Shown: positions 16,469 to 25,508, numbered from the stretch's first letter. The stretch is DNA of 34,271 nucleotides from JBHJHK01 sp050330975 (GCA_050330975.1 JBHJHK010000203.1:1-34271), one strand, 5' to 3'. Translations and numbers: made by a program. The notes: generated by a model not told the origin, from the sequence alone.

Positions 16469-17526
16469 CCCCCAGCGCCTCCCCCGATGGGCGATCCCCT
16501 GCCACAACGCCTGGCGGTGGCAGTGCACCGCTCCTGGCCGTCGAGGATCTCACGGTCACCATCGATGGCGCCTCGGTGGTGAATGGCTTGACCCTCACCC
16601 TGGCGGCGGGGGAGACCCTGGCGCTGGTGGGGGAGAGCGGCTGCGGCAAGAGTATGACCGCCCTGGCACTGATGGATCTATTGCCAGCGGCCGCCCGCCG
16701 CGTCGGCGGTGGGGTGCGGTTGGCGGGGCGCCAACTGGAGGCCTTGGAGCCCGCGGCGCGGCGGGCGCTGCGGGGGGGGGAGATGGCGATGATCTTCCAG
16801 GAGCCAGGGGCTGCCCTCAACCCACTCATGACGGTGGGCAACCAGATCGGCGAAGCGCTGGCGGTTCACGGTCGCGTCCGCTCCCGGCGGGAGCGGCGGC
16901 AAAAGAGCCTGGCGTTGCTCGACCAAGTGGGGATGCCGGAGCCGGCACTGCGGCTCAACCAGTTCCCCTTTGAGCTCTCTGGTGGGCAGTGCCAGCGGGT
17001 GATGATCGCCATCGCCTTGGCGGCGGAGCCCAAACTGCTCATCGCCGACGAGCCCACCACCGCCCTTGACGTCACGATCCAGGCCCAGATCTTGACGCTG
17101 CTCCAGGGACTGCAGCGGCACCGGGGGATGGGACTTTTGTTGATCACCCACGACTTCGGCGTTGTGGCGGAGATGGCCGATGGGGTGGCGGTCATGTACG
17201 CCGGCCGCATCGTAGAGCAGGGGCGGATGCAGACGCTGTTACGGCAACCTCGCCACCCCTACACCCAACTCCTACTGGCCAGCATGCCCCAGCACAGCCA
17301 AGCTCCCCGCCAGCCCCTGGCGGTGATCGGTGGTCGGGTACCCTCCCCCAGTGCCTGGCCCTTGGGCTGTCGCTTTCACCCCCGCTGCCCCCTGGCTGAG
17401 ACCCGTTGCCGCCAGCAGGCACCGCCGTTGGCGGCGCACACCGAGAACGCCTCTCACCTCAGCGCCTGCTGGTTTAGCGAACGGGTGGCGGCGCTGGCCC
17501 CCCGGGAAGAGGCGGGGTACCCATGA
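16465..17526 (+). CDS. ABC importer ATPase, DppD type, operon 1
   Basis: A 353-residue ATPase of the Opp/Dpp D type. Walker A GESGCGKS is at 56-63, the Q-loop is in MIFQEPGAALNP, the signature LSGGQ is at 171-175, Walker B LLIADEP is at 191-197 and the switch histidine is H229. The C-terminal oligopeptide-transporter extension carries GCRFHPRCP with further cysteines, which in this family can bind an Fe-S cluster. The first ~20 residues are a poorly conserved serine/proline/glycine stretch. The only good in-frame start is TTG at 16465, overlapping the deacetylase stop by four bases. It energises transport together with the DppF-type subunit. Confidence 0.93.
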   Translation: MTPSASPDGRSPATTPGGGSAPLLAVEDLTVTIDGASVVNGLTLTLAAGETLALVGESGCGKSMTALALMDLLPAAARRVGGGVRLAGRQLEALEPAARRALRGGEMAMIFQEPGAALNPLMTVGNQIGEALAVHGRVRSRRERRQKSLALLDQVGMPEPALRLNQFPFELSGGQCQRVMIAIALAAEPKLLIADEPTTALDVTIQAQILTLLQGLQRHRGMGLLLITHDFGVVAEMADGVAVMYAGRIVEQGRMQTLLRQPRHPYTQLLLASMPQHSQAPRQPLAVIGGRVPSPSAWPLGCRFHPRCPLAETRCRQQAPPLAAHTENASHLSACWFSERVAALAPREEAGYP

Positions 17527-18569
17527 GCTCATCGCCCCTGGATCTACCAACCCGTGCAGCACCGCTACTGGAGGTGGATGAGCTACGGGTGAGCTATCCC
17601 CTGGGGGACGGACTCTGGCGCCGGCGGCGCGGCGAGGTATTGGCGGTGGCCGGGGTGAGCCTGGCCCTCTACCCCGGCGAAACCTTTGGGCTGGTGGGGG
17701 AGAGCGGCTGTGGCAAGAGTTCCCTGGGGCTAGCGCTGCTGGGGTGGGTACCCAGCAGCGGTGGCCACCTCACCCTGGAGGGAGGGGATCTGCGCCACCC
17801 TACTAAGGCGTTGGCCGCGCGGCGCCAGCGAGAAATCCAGATGGTCTTCCAAGATCCCCAAGCCGCCCTCAACCCCCGCCTCACCGCCGGCGAGAGCATC
17901 GGCGAACCGTTGCTGGTTCAAGGGCTGGCCCGGGGGCGAGCCCTGAGAGGGCGGGTGGTGCAGCTGTTGGATCAGGTGGGGCTGGCGGCGGATGCCGCCA
18001 ACCGCTACCCCCATCAGTTCTCAGGTGGGCAGCGCCAGCGGGTGGTGATCGCCCGGGCCCTGGCCCTGCAACCCAAGATCCTCATCTGTGACGAGCCGGT
18101 CTCGGCGCTGGATCTCTCGGTGCAATCACAGATTCTCAATCTGCTGTTGGCACTGCAGCAGGAGTTGGGGTTGAGCTATCTCTTTATCTCCCACGATCTG
18201 GCGGTGGTGCGCCATATCAGCCACCGCATTGGGGTGATGTATCTGGGACGGCTGGTGGAGGTGGGGACGGCGGAGCAGCTCTTTCAAAATCCCCAGCACC
18301 CCTACACCCAGGCCCTCATCGAGGCCCTGCCGCGGCCAAAGCCCGGTGTGCGCCGGCAGTGGCGCCCCATTCAAGCGGAACTTCCCAGCCCGGTTAACCC
18401 CCCCTCTGGCTGCCCCTTTCACCCCCGCTGCCCCCTCGTGGAGTCCCGCTGCCGTCGGGAGCACCCAGGGCTTCAAGGCGACGACCAGCAGCGCGCCGCC
18501 TGCTGGGTTAGCGCGCCACCTCCCCAGGGCGGCGCCGTGCCTCCTCACGCCTTCCATGGGAAAAAGTAA
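17523..18569 (+). CDS. ABC importer ATPase, DppF type, operon 1
   Basis: A 348-residue ATPase of the Opp/Dpp F type. It has Walker A GESGCGKS (59-66), VFQDPQAALNPR, signature FSGGQRQR (166-173), Walker B ILICDEP (186-192), ALDLSVQSQILNLL and H224 in SHD. The C-terminal extension has GCPFHPRCP and two later cysteines. A basic WRRRRGE insertion at 32-38 follows LLEVDELRVSY, in the place where F-type subunits often have such a loop. ATG overlaps the DppD-type stop (ATGA). It completes the importer; the next gene starts 89 bases later. Confidence 0.93.
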   Translation: MSSSPLDLPTRAAPLLEVDELRVSYPLGDGLWRRRRGEVLAVAGVSLALYPGETFGLVGESGCGKSSLGLALLGWVPSSGGHLTLEGGDLRHPTKALAARRQREIQMVFQDPQAALNPRLTAGESIGEPLLVQGLARGRALRGRVVQLLDQVGLAADAANRYPHQFSGGQRQRVVIARALALQPKILICDEPVSALDLSVQSQILNLLLALQQELGLSYLFISHDLAVVRHISHRIGVMYLGRLVEVGTAEQLFQNPQHPYTQALIEALPRPKPGVRRQWRPIQAELPSPVNPPSGCPFHPRCPLVESRCRREHPGLQGDDQQRAACWVSAPPPQGGAVPPHAFHGKK

Positions 18570-18658
18570 AATGGGACCGGCCAATAAGTTGTGCAGTCAA
18601 GGGAGCACCAGCCAGGAGTCGTTGACGGACGACTGGACCCGATGTGAACTAGTTGACA

Positions 18659-19147
18659 ATGGCGGTGCTAGACATTAGCGACCCCGATAGCTTTAAGTGG
18701 GCGGGCCTGGCGTCCCTGGTTTCTGATGTGGTGGGGGAGGGGCTTGGTATGGCGGATACCTGGGGCTTTAGCAACCCCTTGAGTCGGCACATCACCGGCG
18801 TCAATCTGTCGGAAATGTCCAACGTGTTCCAAAACGGCAATAACGAGATCTACGGCGATATTTACTGGCAGCATCTGGCCTATCAGCGCAACGCCATGAC
18901 CGATATCCAGCGCGCCTTTGACGAGGGCCGGGTCTCCGTCAACAATCCCATCGTCGGCCTGGTCCGGGAAGTCGACTCGCCGGTACCGGGCGATGAAATG
19001 TCATTCCAGGACTTCGACCCCGACGGCGACCTGGCCAGCTTTGACGATCGCTGGCGTTGGACCACCGAGCGGCTTATCCCCGAGTGGCAGCGCTTTGCCG
19101 CAGAGCCGGGGAGCGATGACCACATTCGCCGCCTTATCACCCGCTAG
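18659..19147 (+). CDS. Unrecognised acidic 162-residue protein at the end of operon 1
   Basis: I do not recognise this protein. It has no signal peptide or membrane helix, is acidic, and contains tryptophans and aspartates in its C-terminal half (DFDPDGDLASFDDRWRWTTERL). Codon use resembles the surrounding genes, supporting real coding. ATG at 18659 is preferred; the frame can be extended two codons to TTG at 18653. No good ribosome binding site is seen. It lies 89 bases after the DppF-type gene on the same strand and may be part of that operon or a separate unit. It converges on the next gene, whose end is 14 bases away. Confidence 0.65.
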   Translation: MAVLDISDPDSFKWAGLASLVSDVVGEGLGMADTWGFSNPLSRHITGVNLSEMSNVFQNGNNEIYGDIYWQHLAYQRNAMTDIQRAFDEGRVSVNNPIVGLVREVDSPVPGDEMSFQDFDPDGDLASFDDRWRWTTERLIPEWQRFAAEPGSDDHIRRLITR

Positions 19148-19161
19148 ACCCGCTGCCCCCA

Positions 19162-19809
19162 TCACTGGGGAGTTTCCTCCCATAGAGCTGCGCTAAAAAC
19201 GATAAACCAGTTGCCACTGGTGCGGTGGGGACGCAAATAGACGTAGAAGCGTACCCCCTGTTCCAGGGCCACCGCCGTCACCCGCGGGGATACCCCCAGG
19301 GCGTTGGTATCCAGCTCCGGCTCCCGCCACTGGGCAAAGGTCGTCAGCAAGGCCTCGTTGGCAACGCCCAGAGCGGTGGCCATTTCCTCTGCCCTGGCCA
19401 GGGCTGGTAAGTAGGGGAGGGGCTTTGGCAGTGGCAGGGGCTCCACCGCGGCAATTCGACCATTGCGACTGGCCAGGGTGGCGGCGGTGGCCGACAGCTC
19501 CAAACGGCGTCCACTGGGCAGCAAAATCTCCAGGTGGAGCGGGTGTTGGATCATGGTACTGCTCAGGGGCTGGAGCCCATCGCTGTGGCGCGGCCAGCTG
19601 TGGCCTTCCAGCGCCGTCACCGGCTCTCCCAGGGGTGCGGTGACCACAACCCTGGGGGCGGCGTCGTTTTGGGGAGTCTCGGTGGCCATGGACCACAATT
19701 CTCCTAACAGCAGTGGGGAGGTGACAGCGGCGAGCAGACCGCAGCTGAGCAGCCAGCGACGGGCGGCAAACCGCTTTGGGATGAGCAAAAATAAGGAGTG
19801 AGATTTCAT
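19162..19809 (-). CDS. Hypothetical exported or membrane-anchored protein, 215 residues
   Basis: The N-terminus is basic (FAARR) followed by a hydrophobic segment WLLSCGLLAAVTSPLLLGEL (18-37), so the protein is exported or anchored by one helix. The remainder (about 175 residues) is proline- and leucine-rich with beta-like segments (LHLEILLPSGRRLELSATAATL, GVRFYVYLRPH). I recognise no domain. Start ATG at 19809 has only a weak GG upstream. It lies 121 bases after the HAMP protein gene on the same strand and could be co-transcribed with it. That would suggest a role at the cell envelope, but this is inference. Confidence 0.6.
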   Translation of the reverse strand: MKSHSLFLLIPKRFAARRWLLSCGLLAAVTSPLLLGELWSMATETPQNDAAPRVVVTAPLGEPVTALEGHSWPRHSDGLQPLSSTMIQHPLHLEILLPSGRRLELSATAATLASRNGRIAAVEPLPLPKPLPYLPALARAEEMATALGVANEALLTTFAQWREPELDTNALGVSPRVTAVALEQGVRFYVYLRPHRTSGNWFIVFSAALWEETPQ

Positions 19810-19930
19810 GGGCCCAGATCTTACCGCGTTGGAAGAGGACAGGGCTATGGATGGGCGATGCCGTCACCGTTAGGGGAGAGGTGGTGCGAATTGTTTGGCA
19901 AACCGACGCATTTTCACTGAGCAATTTGAG

Positions 19931-20923
19931 TCAGATTTTGGGCTGAAGACGCCCCATGGTCACCTGGAGGCTTGATATTAGTCGTCTAATGGAGCGGGCC
20001 AATACGCCAATTTCATCGTAGCGATTTTCAGCAAAATCGATTTTGGTCTCAGTTTTACCTGCACTGATGGCGTAGATAGCTTGGGTAAGCTTTTCCATGG
20101 GTGTTACCATGCGTCTCGCTAGAAGGTAAGCGAACAGTAGCGCGAAAGGGGTTGCGCTGAGCATTAGATAAGCCACTTTGACGGCAACCTGTCGATTGAC
20201 CAAGTAAATCGGTGCTATCACTTCAGCCCGCTGACGCTGAACCTCCACTTGCCAGCCCTGTCCCCACTGGATTTGCCGGCGCTGTTGCAAATGGGACTCC
20301 TCACGCGATGGTGGTGCGCCAATCACTTGGCCATCGGCGTTGATCAATCGGGCCTTACCGGTCTGTCCGATGGCTTCAGCGGCGATGATCTCCTCTAGCT
20401 GATGGATAGCAAAACACCCCACAGCCATGGCATCATTTCTAGGTAGAGCAATGCAGATTTGTTGATTTTTATTATCGTTAGTAACGTGTATTTGGTGAGA
20501 TAGGTCGTTTATTTGGAATGGCAACGGTGTTGTACCAGTGTCTGCAACAATTTGATCGCCACCATCCATTACCACGAAACGTTTCAATTGATCAACTTCA
20601 TCGATCAAATTCATCATTTCCCCAGGCCGGGCGGGATTTGTGGAAGAATAAAGCGCAACTCGTTCGCTCAATTGTTGTCTTTTGTCACTTACCCATAAGT
20701 TAATCCTCAAGGATAACAAATCAGCAGTTTTTCCCAGCTCCCTTTCGGCATTTTCTAGCATAACGCCTTCGAGAATGGTGTTATCAAAGGCAAACTCACC
20801 ACTCAGGCTTATGGGAATCATAATGGCGAAAAATACCGACAAAAACACCTGATGAAAAATAGTGATCCCTTTGGGCTTGAGGTCTTGAGGGCTTTGATTG
20901 GACACATCGGCTTGGGATGACAT
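19931..20923 (-). CDS. Two-TM sensor protein with periplasmic domain and HAMP, no output domain
   Basis: A 330-residue membrane protein. TM1 is at about 24-44, followed by a ~200-residue periplasmic domain with Cache-like features (NAERELGKTADLLSLRIN, then FAIHQLEEI, then GKARLINADGQVIG). TM2 is at about 243-265 (YLMLSATPFALLFAYLLARR), followed by a HAMP segment with MVTPMEKLTQAI and the conserved DEIGVLARSI. The protein stops only ~15 residues after HAMP. Receptors of this form normally continue into a kinase, methyl-accepting or GGDEF domain. None is encoded downstream in any frame: the next same-strand gene is unrelated. It may pass signal to a partner or be a truncated receptor. The gene is visibly more AT-rich than its neighbours. 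SD-like GGAT lies eight bases before the ATG. Confidence 0.82.
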   Translation of the reverse strand: MSSQADVSNQSPQDLKPKGITIFHQVFLSVFFAIMIPISLSGEFAFDNTILEGVMLENAERELGKTADLLSLRINLWVSDKRQQLSERVALYSSTNPARPGEMMNLIDEVDQLKRFVVMDGGDQIVADTGTTPLPFQINDLSHQIHVTNDNKNQQICIALPRNDAMAVGCFAIHQLEEIIAAEAIGQTGKARLINADGQVIGAPPSREESHLQQRRQIQWGQGWQVEVQRQRAEVIAPIYLVNRQVAVKVAYLMLSATPFALLFAYLLARRMVTPMEKLTQAIYAISAGKTETKIDFAENRYDEIGVLARSIRRLISSLQVTMGRLQPKI

Positions 20924-21354
20924 GGGTTAAATCCTTGAAACCGTTATGAATATTCCAGAAGAACTGGCGAGAAACACAGCTGAAGCCAGTCGCCCTTCCT
21001 GGTTATGCAACAATGGAGCATGAAATATTGGCATTACTCCCGTTTTAGCCAAAGATCACGCGGGGAGCTAGAACCTGACTGTTGGGACAGCGTTTGGCGG
21101 CGGTTGTGCACAAAGATCACCTAAATCACCGCAGCCGGGCGTGAGCTGCCCTTCGAGCCGCCCGCAAGTCTTGCCCCAGCCATTGGCATACCTCTGTGAG
21201 AACCGTTTCTCGTCTTTATGGTTACCCACGCCTCCCCGGCACCGCGACCCAACTCCCGCTGGTCCTGTGTCTCCCGTCCCCTAGAGTCAGCGGACTTCCT
21301 CGGCATAATGGAAACCATTGAGGGCGAGGCCTTCACCAGCCAACCGAGGAAAAA
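20924..21354. other. 431-base intergenic region upstream of the HAMP gene and a small ORF
   Basis: It must hold the promoter of the minus-strand HAMP gene and of the plus-strand small ORF, but I cannot place either. AAAGATCAC appears twice, near 21050 and 21112. A short GAGAA/TTCTC hairpin lies near 21200. A 112-codon minus-strand frame (21121-21459) runs antisense to the small ORF and has no coding character. Confidence 0.4.
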
Positions 21355-21606
21355 ATGATGATGACTCTTGCTCCGCTGCTCGAACCCACCCAGTTGATGT
21401 CTCGTCCCGGTGCCGCCTACCGCGTTCCCTTTCCCACCACCACGGGCAACGCCACCCACGATCGCTTGGTCCTACAAGCCTACCGCCGGCTGCAAAGTCG
21501 CCTCGCCCGGGGGGGTCAAACGGCCGCTCAAGTCACCGAAGCCATCGACCAGTATCGTCGGGTTGTCATGGGCATCACCGCTCCAGGGACCCCGGATCTC
21601 CAGTAG
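21355..21606 (+). CDS. Small hypothetical protein, 83 residues
   Basis: An ATG (first of three in a row) follows GAGGAAAAA, a good ribosome binding site, and opens an 83-codon frame. The peptide is polar, with a likely helical C-terminal half (RLVLQAYRRLQSRLA, then QVTEAIDQYRRVV). There is no signal peptide or membrane helix and I know no family. Its stop codon lies inside the first copy of a direct repeat. It could be a genuine small gene; without homologues, chance cannot be excluded. Confidence 0.45.
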   Translation: MMMTLAPLLEPTQLMSRPGAAYRVPFPTTTGNATHDRLVLQAYRRLQSRLARGGQTAAQVTEAIDQYRRVVMGITAPGTPDLQ

Positions 21607-21682
21607 GGTGGTGGCACCAACAATCCTCTGCTCCGCCGCGCCATCCGTGACCGCCCCGGATCTCCAGTAGGGTGTGGGCACC
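21590..21682. repeat. Direct repeat pair at the end of the small ORF
   Basis: A 21-base sequence beginning CCCCGGATCTCC and ending AGTAGGGTG occurs exactly at 21590-21610 and 21654-21674. Each copy is followed by a near-match ending GGCACC (to 21618 and 21682). The copies are 64 bases apart and the DNA between is not repeated. The first copy includes the TAG stop of the small ORF. Confidence 0.85.
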
Positions 21683-21769
21683 TTGGGAACCCCTTGGGAG
21701 CCCTCAATGAAGTGCCCCCCACGAATGACGCGTTTTTAAATACAAAGCACAACTCGGTTGGAGAGGCCC

Positions 21770-23341
21770 TCAACTCACCCCCACTAACTCTGCCTCGATG
21801 AGATAGGGCCCGGGGGTGTGTACCCCCCGCAAGATAGCCCGGTGGAGTTCCTCAGCCCTGTCGACCCGCTCGCCGGGGACTCCAAACCCTTTCCCCAAGG
21901 CCACCCAGTCAATAGCGGGACGATCCAGGCTCATGAGATCCCGGGCAGTGGCTCCGGGGTTGGCGCCCACATGGCGCATCTCCCCCTGGAGGATGGCATA
22001 GGCGCGGTTGGAGAGGATCACCGAGGTCACGTTGACCCCCTCCCGGGCCTGACTCCACAGTGCCTGGAGGGTGTATAACCCGCTGCCATCGGCCTGGAGA
22101 ACAATCACTGGCCGCTCGGGACAGGCCACCGCCGCCCCCAACCCCAAGGGCAAGCCGATGCCAATGGCACCGCCGGTGAGCTGTAGCCAGCTGTGGCGCG
22201 GCGCGCCCCGGGTATTGGGAAACAGCGCCCGCCCGCTGGTGAGGGACTCGTCGACCACGATGGCGTTGTCTGGCAACGCCGCCGCCACAGCCAACGCCAA
22301 ACCGTCGATGGTCAAGGGCCCCACGGGGGGCTCTATGACCCGCCGGGTCTCCAGGGCCAGCGTCCCACGGCCAGCATCCAAGGCATCGGCCAAATCCTCC
22401 AGGGCTTTGAGGCCATCCTCCCCCGGTCTCGACAAACTGATGACCCGACAAGCCCCAGACAGCAACCGACTGGGCTTACCGGGATAGGCAAAGAAGGCCA
22501 CGGGCTCAGGGACCCCCACCAACACCGCGTGTCGATAGCGACCCAGCCGCTCGGTGGCCATGTCCACGGGGTAGGGTACCCGCTCCAAGGGCAAACATCC
22601 CTCGCCCCGCTCCAGCCGGGGACAGGCCATGGGCGCCATGATTTCGGCACCAGTGGCGGCGGCAATTCGCCCCGCCGCCCGCTGGCCTCGTTCTCCCAGG
22701 GCTCGCCCTCCCAATAACATCAACCGCGGCTCTGGCTGGCGCAAAACCTGGGCTACGGTGTCGATGGTGGCCGCCGCCACCTCCGTGGGCTCAGGCACCA
22801 CCGGCAGCGAGACGGGCGCCGCCTCTTGGACCGTCGTCCAAGCGGTATCGGCGGGAAGAATCAATGTGGCGATCCGCCCAGGGGGCGCCTTGGCCGCCGC
22901 CACCGCCCGGGCCCCAGCCGCCGCCACCTGGGAAGCCGTGTCGGCCCGGCCAATCCAATGGGAAAAGGGTGCAGCCACAGCAGAGACATCGCTGGTGAGC
23001 GGCGCATCAAAACCCCGGTGATAGCCGGCGTGATCGCCGACGATATTGACCATGGGTGTGCCGGCCCGCCGGGCGTTGTGGAGATTGGCCAGGCCGTTGG
23101 CCAACCCCGGCCCCGTGTGCAATAGCGTCGCCGCGGGCCCGCCCACCATGCGGCCAAAGCCATCGGCCGCCCCGGTGGCCACCCCCTCGAACAGACACAA
23201 TACACAACGCAGGCCTTGACCCACCTGGGCCGCCCCATCTAGAGCTGCGACAAAGTGCATTTCCGAGGTGCCGGGATTGGTGAAGCAGGTGGTCACCCCA
23301 CACTCCACCAACGTGGCCACCAAATGCTGGGCGCCGTTCAC
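21770..23341 (-). CDS. Acetolactate-synthase-like ThDP-dependent enzyme, operon 2
   Basis: A 523-residue member of the acetolactate synthase/benzoylformate decarboxylase superfamily. The pyrimidine-binding domain has the catalytic glutamate E52 in FEGVATGAADGFGRM. The pyrophosphate-binding domain has the metal motif QADGSGLYTLQALW (416-429; ADG where GDG is usual) and SNRAY (444-448). The middle domain is present but weakly conserved. It decarboxylates or carboligates a 2-keto acid. No small regulatory subunit gene (ilvN/ilvH) is nearby, so a biosynthetic acetolactate synthase is unlikely. It begins with GTG in a GTGA overlap with the ATPase gene and is the last gene of operon 2, suggesting it acts on a keto acid from the imported compound. 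Confidence 0.88.
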   Translation of the reverse strand: MNGAQHLVATLVECGVTTCFTNPGTSEMHFVAALDGAAQVGQGLRCVLCLFEGVATGAADGFGRMVGGPAATLLHTGPGLANGLANLHNARRAGTPMVNIVGDHAGYHRGFDAPLTSDVSAVAAPFSHWIGRADTASQVAAAGARAVAAAKAPPGRIATLILPADTAWTTVQEAAPVSLPVVPEPTEVAAATIDTVAQVLRQPEPRLMLLGGRALGERGQRAAGRIAAATGAEIMAPMACPRLERGEGCLPLERVPYPVDMATERLGRYRHAVLVGVPEPVAFFAYPGKPSRLLSGACRVISLSRPGEDGLKALEDLADALDAGRGTLALETRRVIEPPVGPLTIDGLALAVAAALPDNAIVVDESLTSGRALFPNTRGAPRHSWLQLTGGAIGIGLPLGLGAAVACPERPVIVLQADGSGLYTLQALWSQAREGVNVTSVILSNRAYAILQGEMRHVGANPGATARDLMSLDRPAIDWVALGKGFGVPGERVDRAEELHRAILRGVHTPGPYLIEAELVGVS

Positions 23342-24447
23342 GACGCCACCTCGGGGTTCGAGATGGGCGCCGCCGCCACCCCCACCGCCCGGCGGTACAA
23401 GTCCAACCGCGCCGGGGGCGGCGGTGGATCCTGGAGGTCGGCCAGGGCCTCGGGCAGGGGAATCTCCTCAAAAAAGTGACACGCCACCCGCCTGCCCCCA
23501 CTGGCTGCCCGCAACTGGGGCATTTCCTCGCGACAGCGGGCCCTGGCGTGGGGACAGCGGGGGTGAAACCGACAACCCGGGGGCGGCGCCAAGGCCGACG
23601 GCACCTCGGCGCTAGCCAGCGATGCCTTGGGCCGCCCCGGTACGGGGCGGGGAATGGCCGACAATAAGGTCTGGGTGTAGGGATGATAGGGGCGGCGATA
23701 CAACCCGGCGCTGTCCCCCTCCTCGACGATTTGCCCCAAATACATGATGGCGATGCGGTCGCTCATGTGTTTCACCACCGCCAGATCGTGGGCGATAAAC
23801 ACATAGGCTACCCCGAGGCGTTCTTGGAGATCCTTGAGGAGATTGAGAACCTGGCCCTGGACCGAGACATCCAAAGCCGATACCGGCTCGTCGCACACCA
23901 CTAGGGCGGGATTGACGGCCAAAGCCCGGGCGATGCCGATCCGCTGGCGTTGACCCCCGGAAAACTCATGGGGATGACGGGGGAGGTGAAAGCTCGACAA
24001 TCCCACCAACTCCAACAACTCCAAGGCCCGCTGGCGCCGCTGTTGGCCACTATCCCCCAAACCGTGAACCCGCAACGGCTCACAGAGAATGGCCTCCACG
24101 GTCATCCGCGGGTTGAGGGAGCCAAAGGGGTCTTGAAAGACGATCTGGATTTGACGGCGCAGGGCCCGCAGCTGCCTACCCCGCAGACGGGTGATCTCGC
24201 GCCCCTGGAATTCGATGTTACCAGCGCTGGGCTCTAGGAGGCGCAACAACAACCGTCCGGTGGTGGACTTGCCACAACCGGATTCGCCCACCAAGGCCAA
24301 GGTCTCCCGGGGCGCAAGATCAAAACTCACCCCATCCACGGCCCGCACTTGGCCCAAGATGCGCTTAAATACCACCCCCTTGGTGATGGGAAAGTACTTA
24401 GTGAGGCCGCTGACCCGCAGCAATGGCTCGTGGGCCGCGGCGCTCAC
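23338..24447 (-). CDS. ABC importer ATPase, DppF type, operon 2
   Basis: A 369-residue Opp/Dpp F-type ATPase: LTKYFPITKGVVFKRILG insertion typical of F subunits, Walker A GESGCGKS (54-61), VFQDPFGSLNPRM, FSGGQRQRIGIARAL, Walker B LVVCDEP, ALDVSVQGQVLNLL, AHD. The C-terminal extension has GCRFHPRCP and later cysteines. A tail of ~45 residues beyond it, rich in proline, is longer than usual. It starts with GTG overlapping the DppD-type stop (GTGA) and its own stop overlaps the ThDP-enzyme start the same way, so translation is tightly coupled. Confidence 0.94.
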   Translation of the reverse strand: MSAAAHEPLLRVSGLTKYFPITKGVVFKRILGQVRAVDGVSFDLAPRETLALVGESGCGKSTTGRLLLRLLEPSAGNIEFQGREITRLRGRQLRALRRQIQIVFQDPFGSLNPRMTVEAILCEPLRVHGLGDSGQQRRQRALELLELVGLSSFHLPRHPHEFSGGQRQRIGIARALAVNPALVVCDEPVSALDVSVQGQVLNLLKDLQERLGVAYVFIAHDLAVVKHMSDRIAIMYLGQIVEEGDSAGLYRRPYHPYTQTLLSAIPRPVPGRPKASLASAEVPSALAPPPGCRFHPRCPHARARCREEMPQLRAASGGRRVACHFFEEIPLPEALADLQDPPPPPARLDLYRRAVGVAAAPISNPEVAS

Positions 24448-25508
24448 GGCGCCACCTCGGCGGCGGCACGGGAAGCGAGGGCCGTTTCATCCAACGGCAA
24501 CGGAGCCCGCCAACAGGCCACTTGATGGCCAGGGGCCAAAGTCGTCAAGGGGGGTACCTCATGGCGGCAGCGGTCGACGGCAAAGGGACAGCGGGGGTGA
24601 AAACGACACCCCGCAGGCAAGCGCTGGGGATTGGGGACGGTGCCGTCGATGGTGGCCAGGCGCTTGGGGGCGCTCCCCGGCCCATCTTCCATGGTCAACA
24701 CCGAGGCCAACAGCCCCAGGGTGTAGGGATGCTGGGGATCCCGGTACAACGCCGCCACCGGCGCCAACTCCACGATTTTCCCGGCGTACATCACCCCCAC
24801 GGTGTGGGCAACCTCGGCCACTACCCCCAAATCGTGGGTGATGAGAATAATGGCGCTGTGGCGCTCCGCCTGGCAGGTGCGCAACAGCTCCAAAATTTGC
24901 GCCTGGATGGTGACATCCAAGGCCGTGGTGGGCTCGTCGGCGATCAACAGCATCGGGTCACAGGCCAAGGCCATGGCGATCATCACCCGTTGGCGCTGCC
25001 CCCCAGACAGTTGGTGGGGATAGTCGTCCACTCGGCGCTCCGGCGAGGGAATGCCCACCTGTTGGAGCAGCGCCACCGCCTGGGCCTTGGCCGCCACGGG
25101 CTTGAACGCCCCATGGAGGCACAGGACCTCGACGATCTGGTCGCCAATGGTGTGGACGGGGTTGAGGGAGGTCATGGGCTCTTGGAAGATCATGCCCATC
25201 TCCCGCCCCCGGAGCCGGCGCCAGGCCCTAGAGGATAGCTGGGTCAGTTCCCGTCCCCGGAAGCGGATGGACCCGGCACTGATCTTGCCCGGGAAGGGCA
25301 CCAATCCCATGAGGGCCAACGAGGTCATGCTCTTGCCGCACCCCGACTCCCCCACCAGCCCCAACACTTCCCCAGCCGAGAGCTGAAAACTCACCCCGTC
25401 CACGGCGTTGAAGGCCCCTCCTCGGGTTTTGAAGGTCACCGTGAGTCCGTCCACCGCCAACAGGGGTGTGCCCCCACCGCCCGGGATAGGGGTTTCAGCT
25501 ACTGCCAC
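24444..25508 (-). CDS. ABC importer ATPase, DppD type, operon 2
   Basis: A 354-residue Opp/Dpp D-type ATPase from the chosen start: Walker A GESGCGKS (53-60), MIFQEPMTSLNP, LSGGQRQRVMIAMAL, Walker B LLIADEP, ALDVTIQAQILELL, THD, and the C-terminal GCRFHPRCPF segment with further cysteines. The frame is open upstream to 25685 but that part lies inside the amidohydrolase gene in another frame. GTG at 25508 fits the family start and overlaps the amidohydrolase end by 14 bases. It works with the F-type ATPase to drive import. Confidence 0.92.
   Translation of the reverse strand: MAVAETPIPGGGGTPLLAVDGLTVTFKTRGGAFNAVDGVSFQLSAGEVLGLVGESGCGKSMTSLALMGLVPFPGKISAGSIRFRGRELTQLSSRAWRRLRGREMGMIFQEPMTSLNPVHTIGDQIVEVLCLHGAFKPVAAKAQAVALLQQVGIPSPERRVDDYPHQLSGGQRQRVMIAMALACDPMLLIADEPTTALDVTIQAQILELLRTCQAERHSAIILITHDLGVVAEVAHTVGVMYAGKIVELAPVAALYRDPQHPYTLGLLASVLTMEDGPGSAPKRLATIDGTVPNPQRLPAGCRFHPRCPFAVDRCRHEVPPLTTLAPGHQVACWRAPLPLDETALASRAAAEVAP

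Noticed and set aside
21121..21459. 112-codon minus-strand frame in the intergenic region
   Set aside because: Low-complexity, antisense to a small ORF with a better ribosome binding site, and no domain.
21590..21682. CRISPR or integron attC origin for the direct repeat pair
   Set aside because: Only two copies, no regular spacer series, no inverted-repeat core and no integrase or cas gene.
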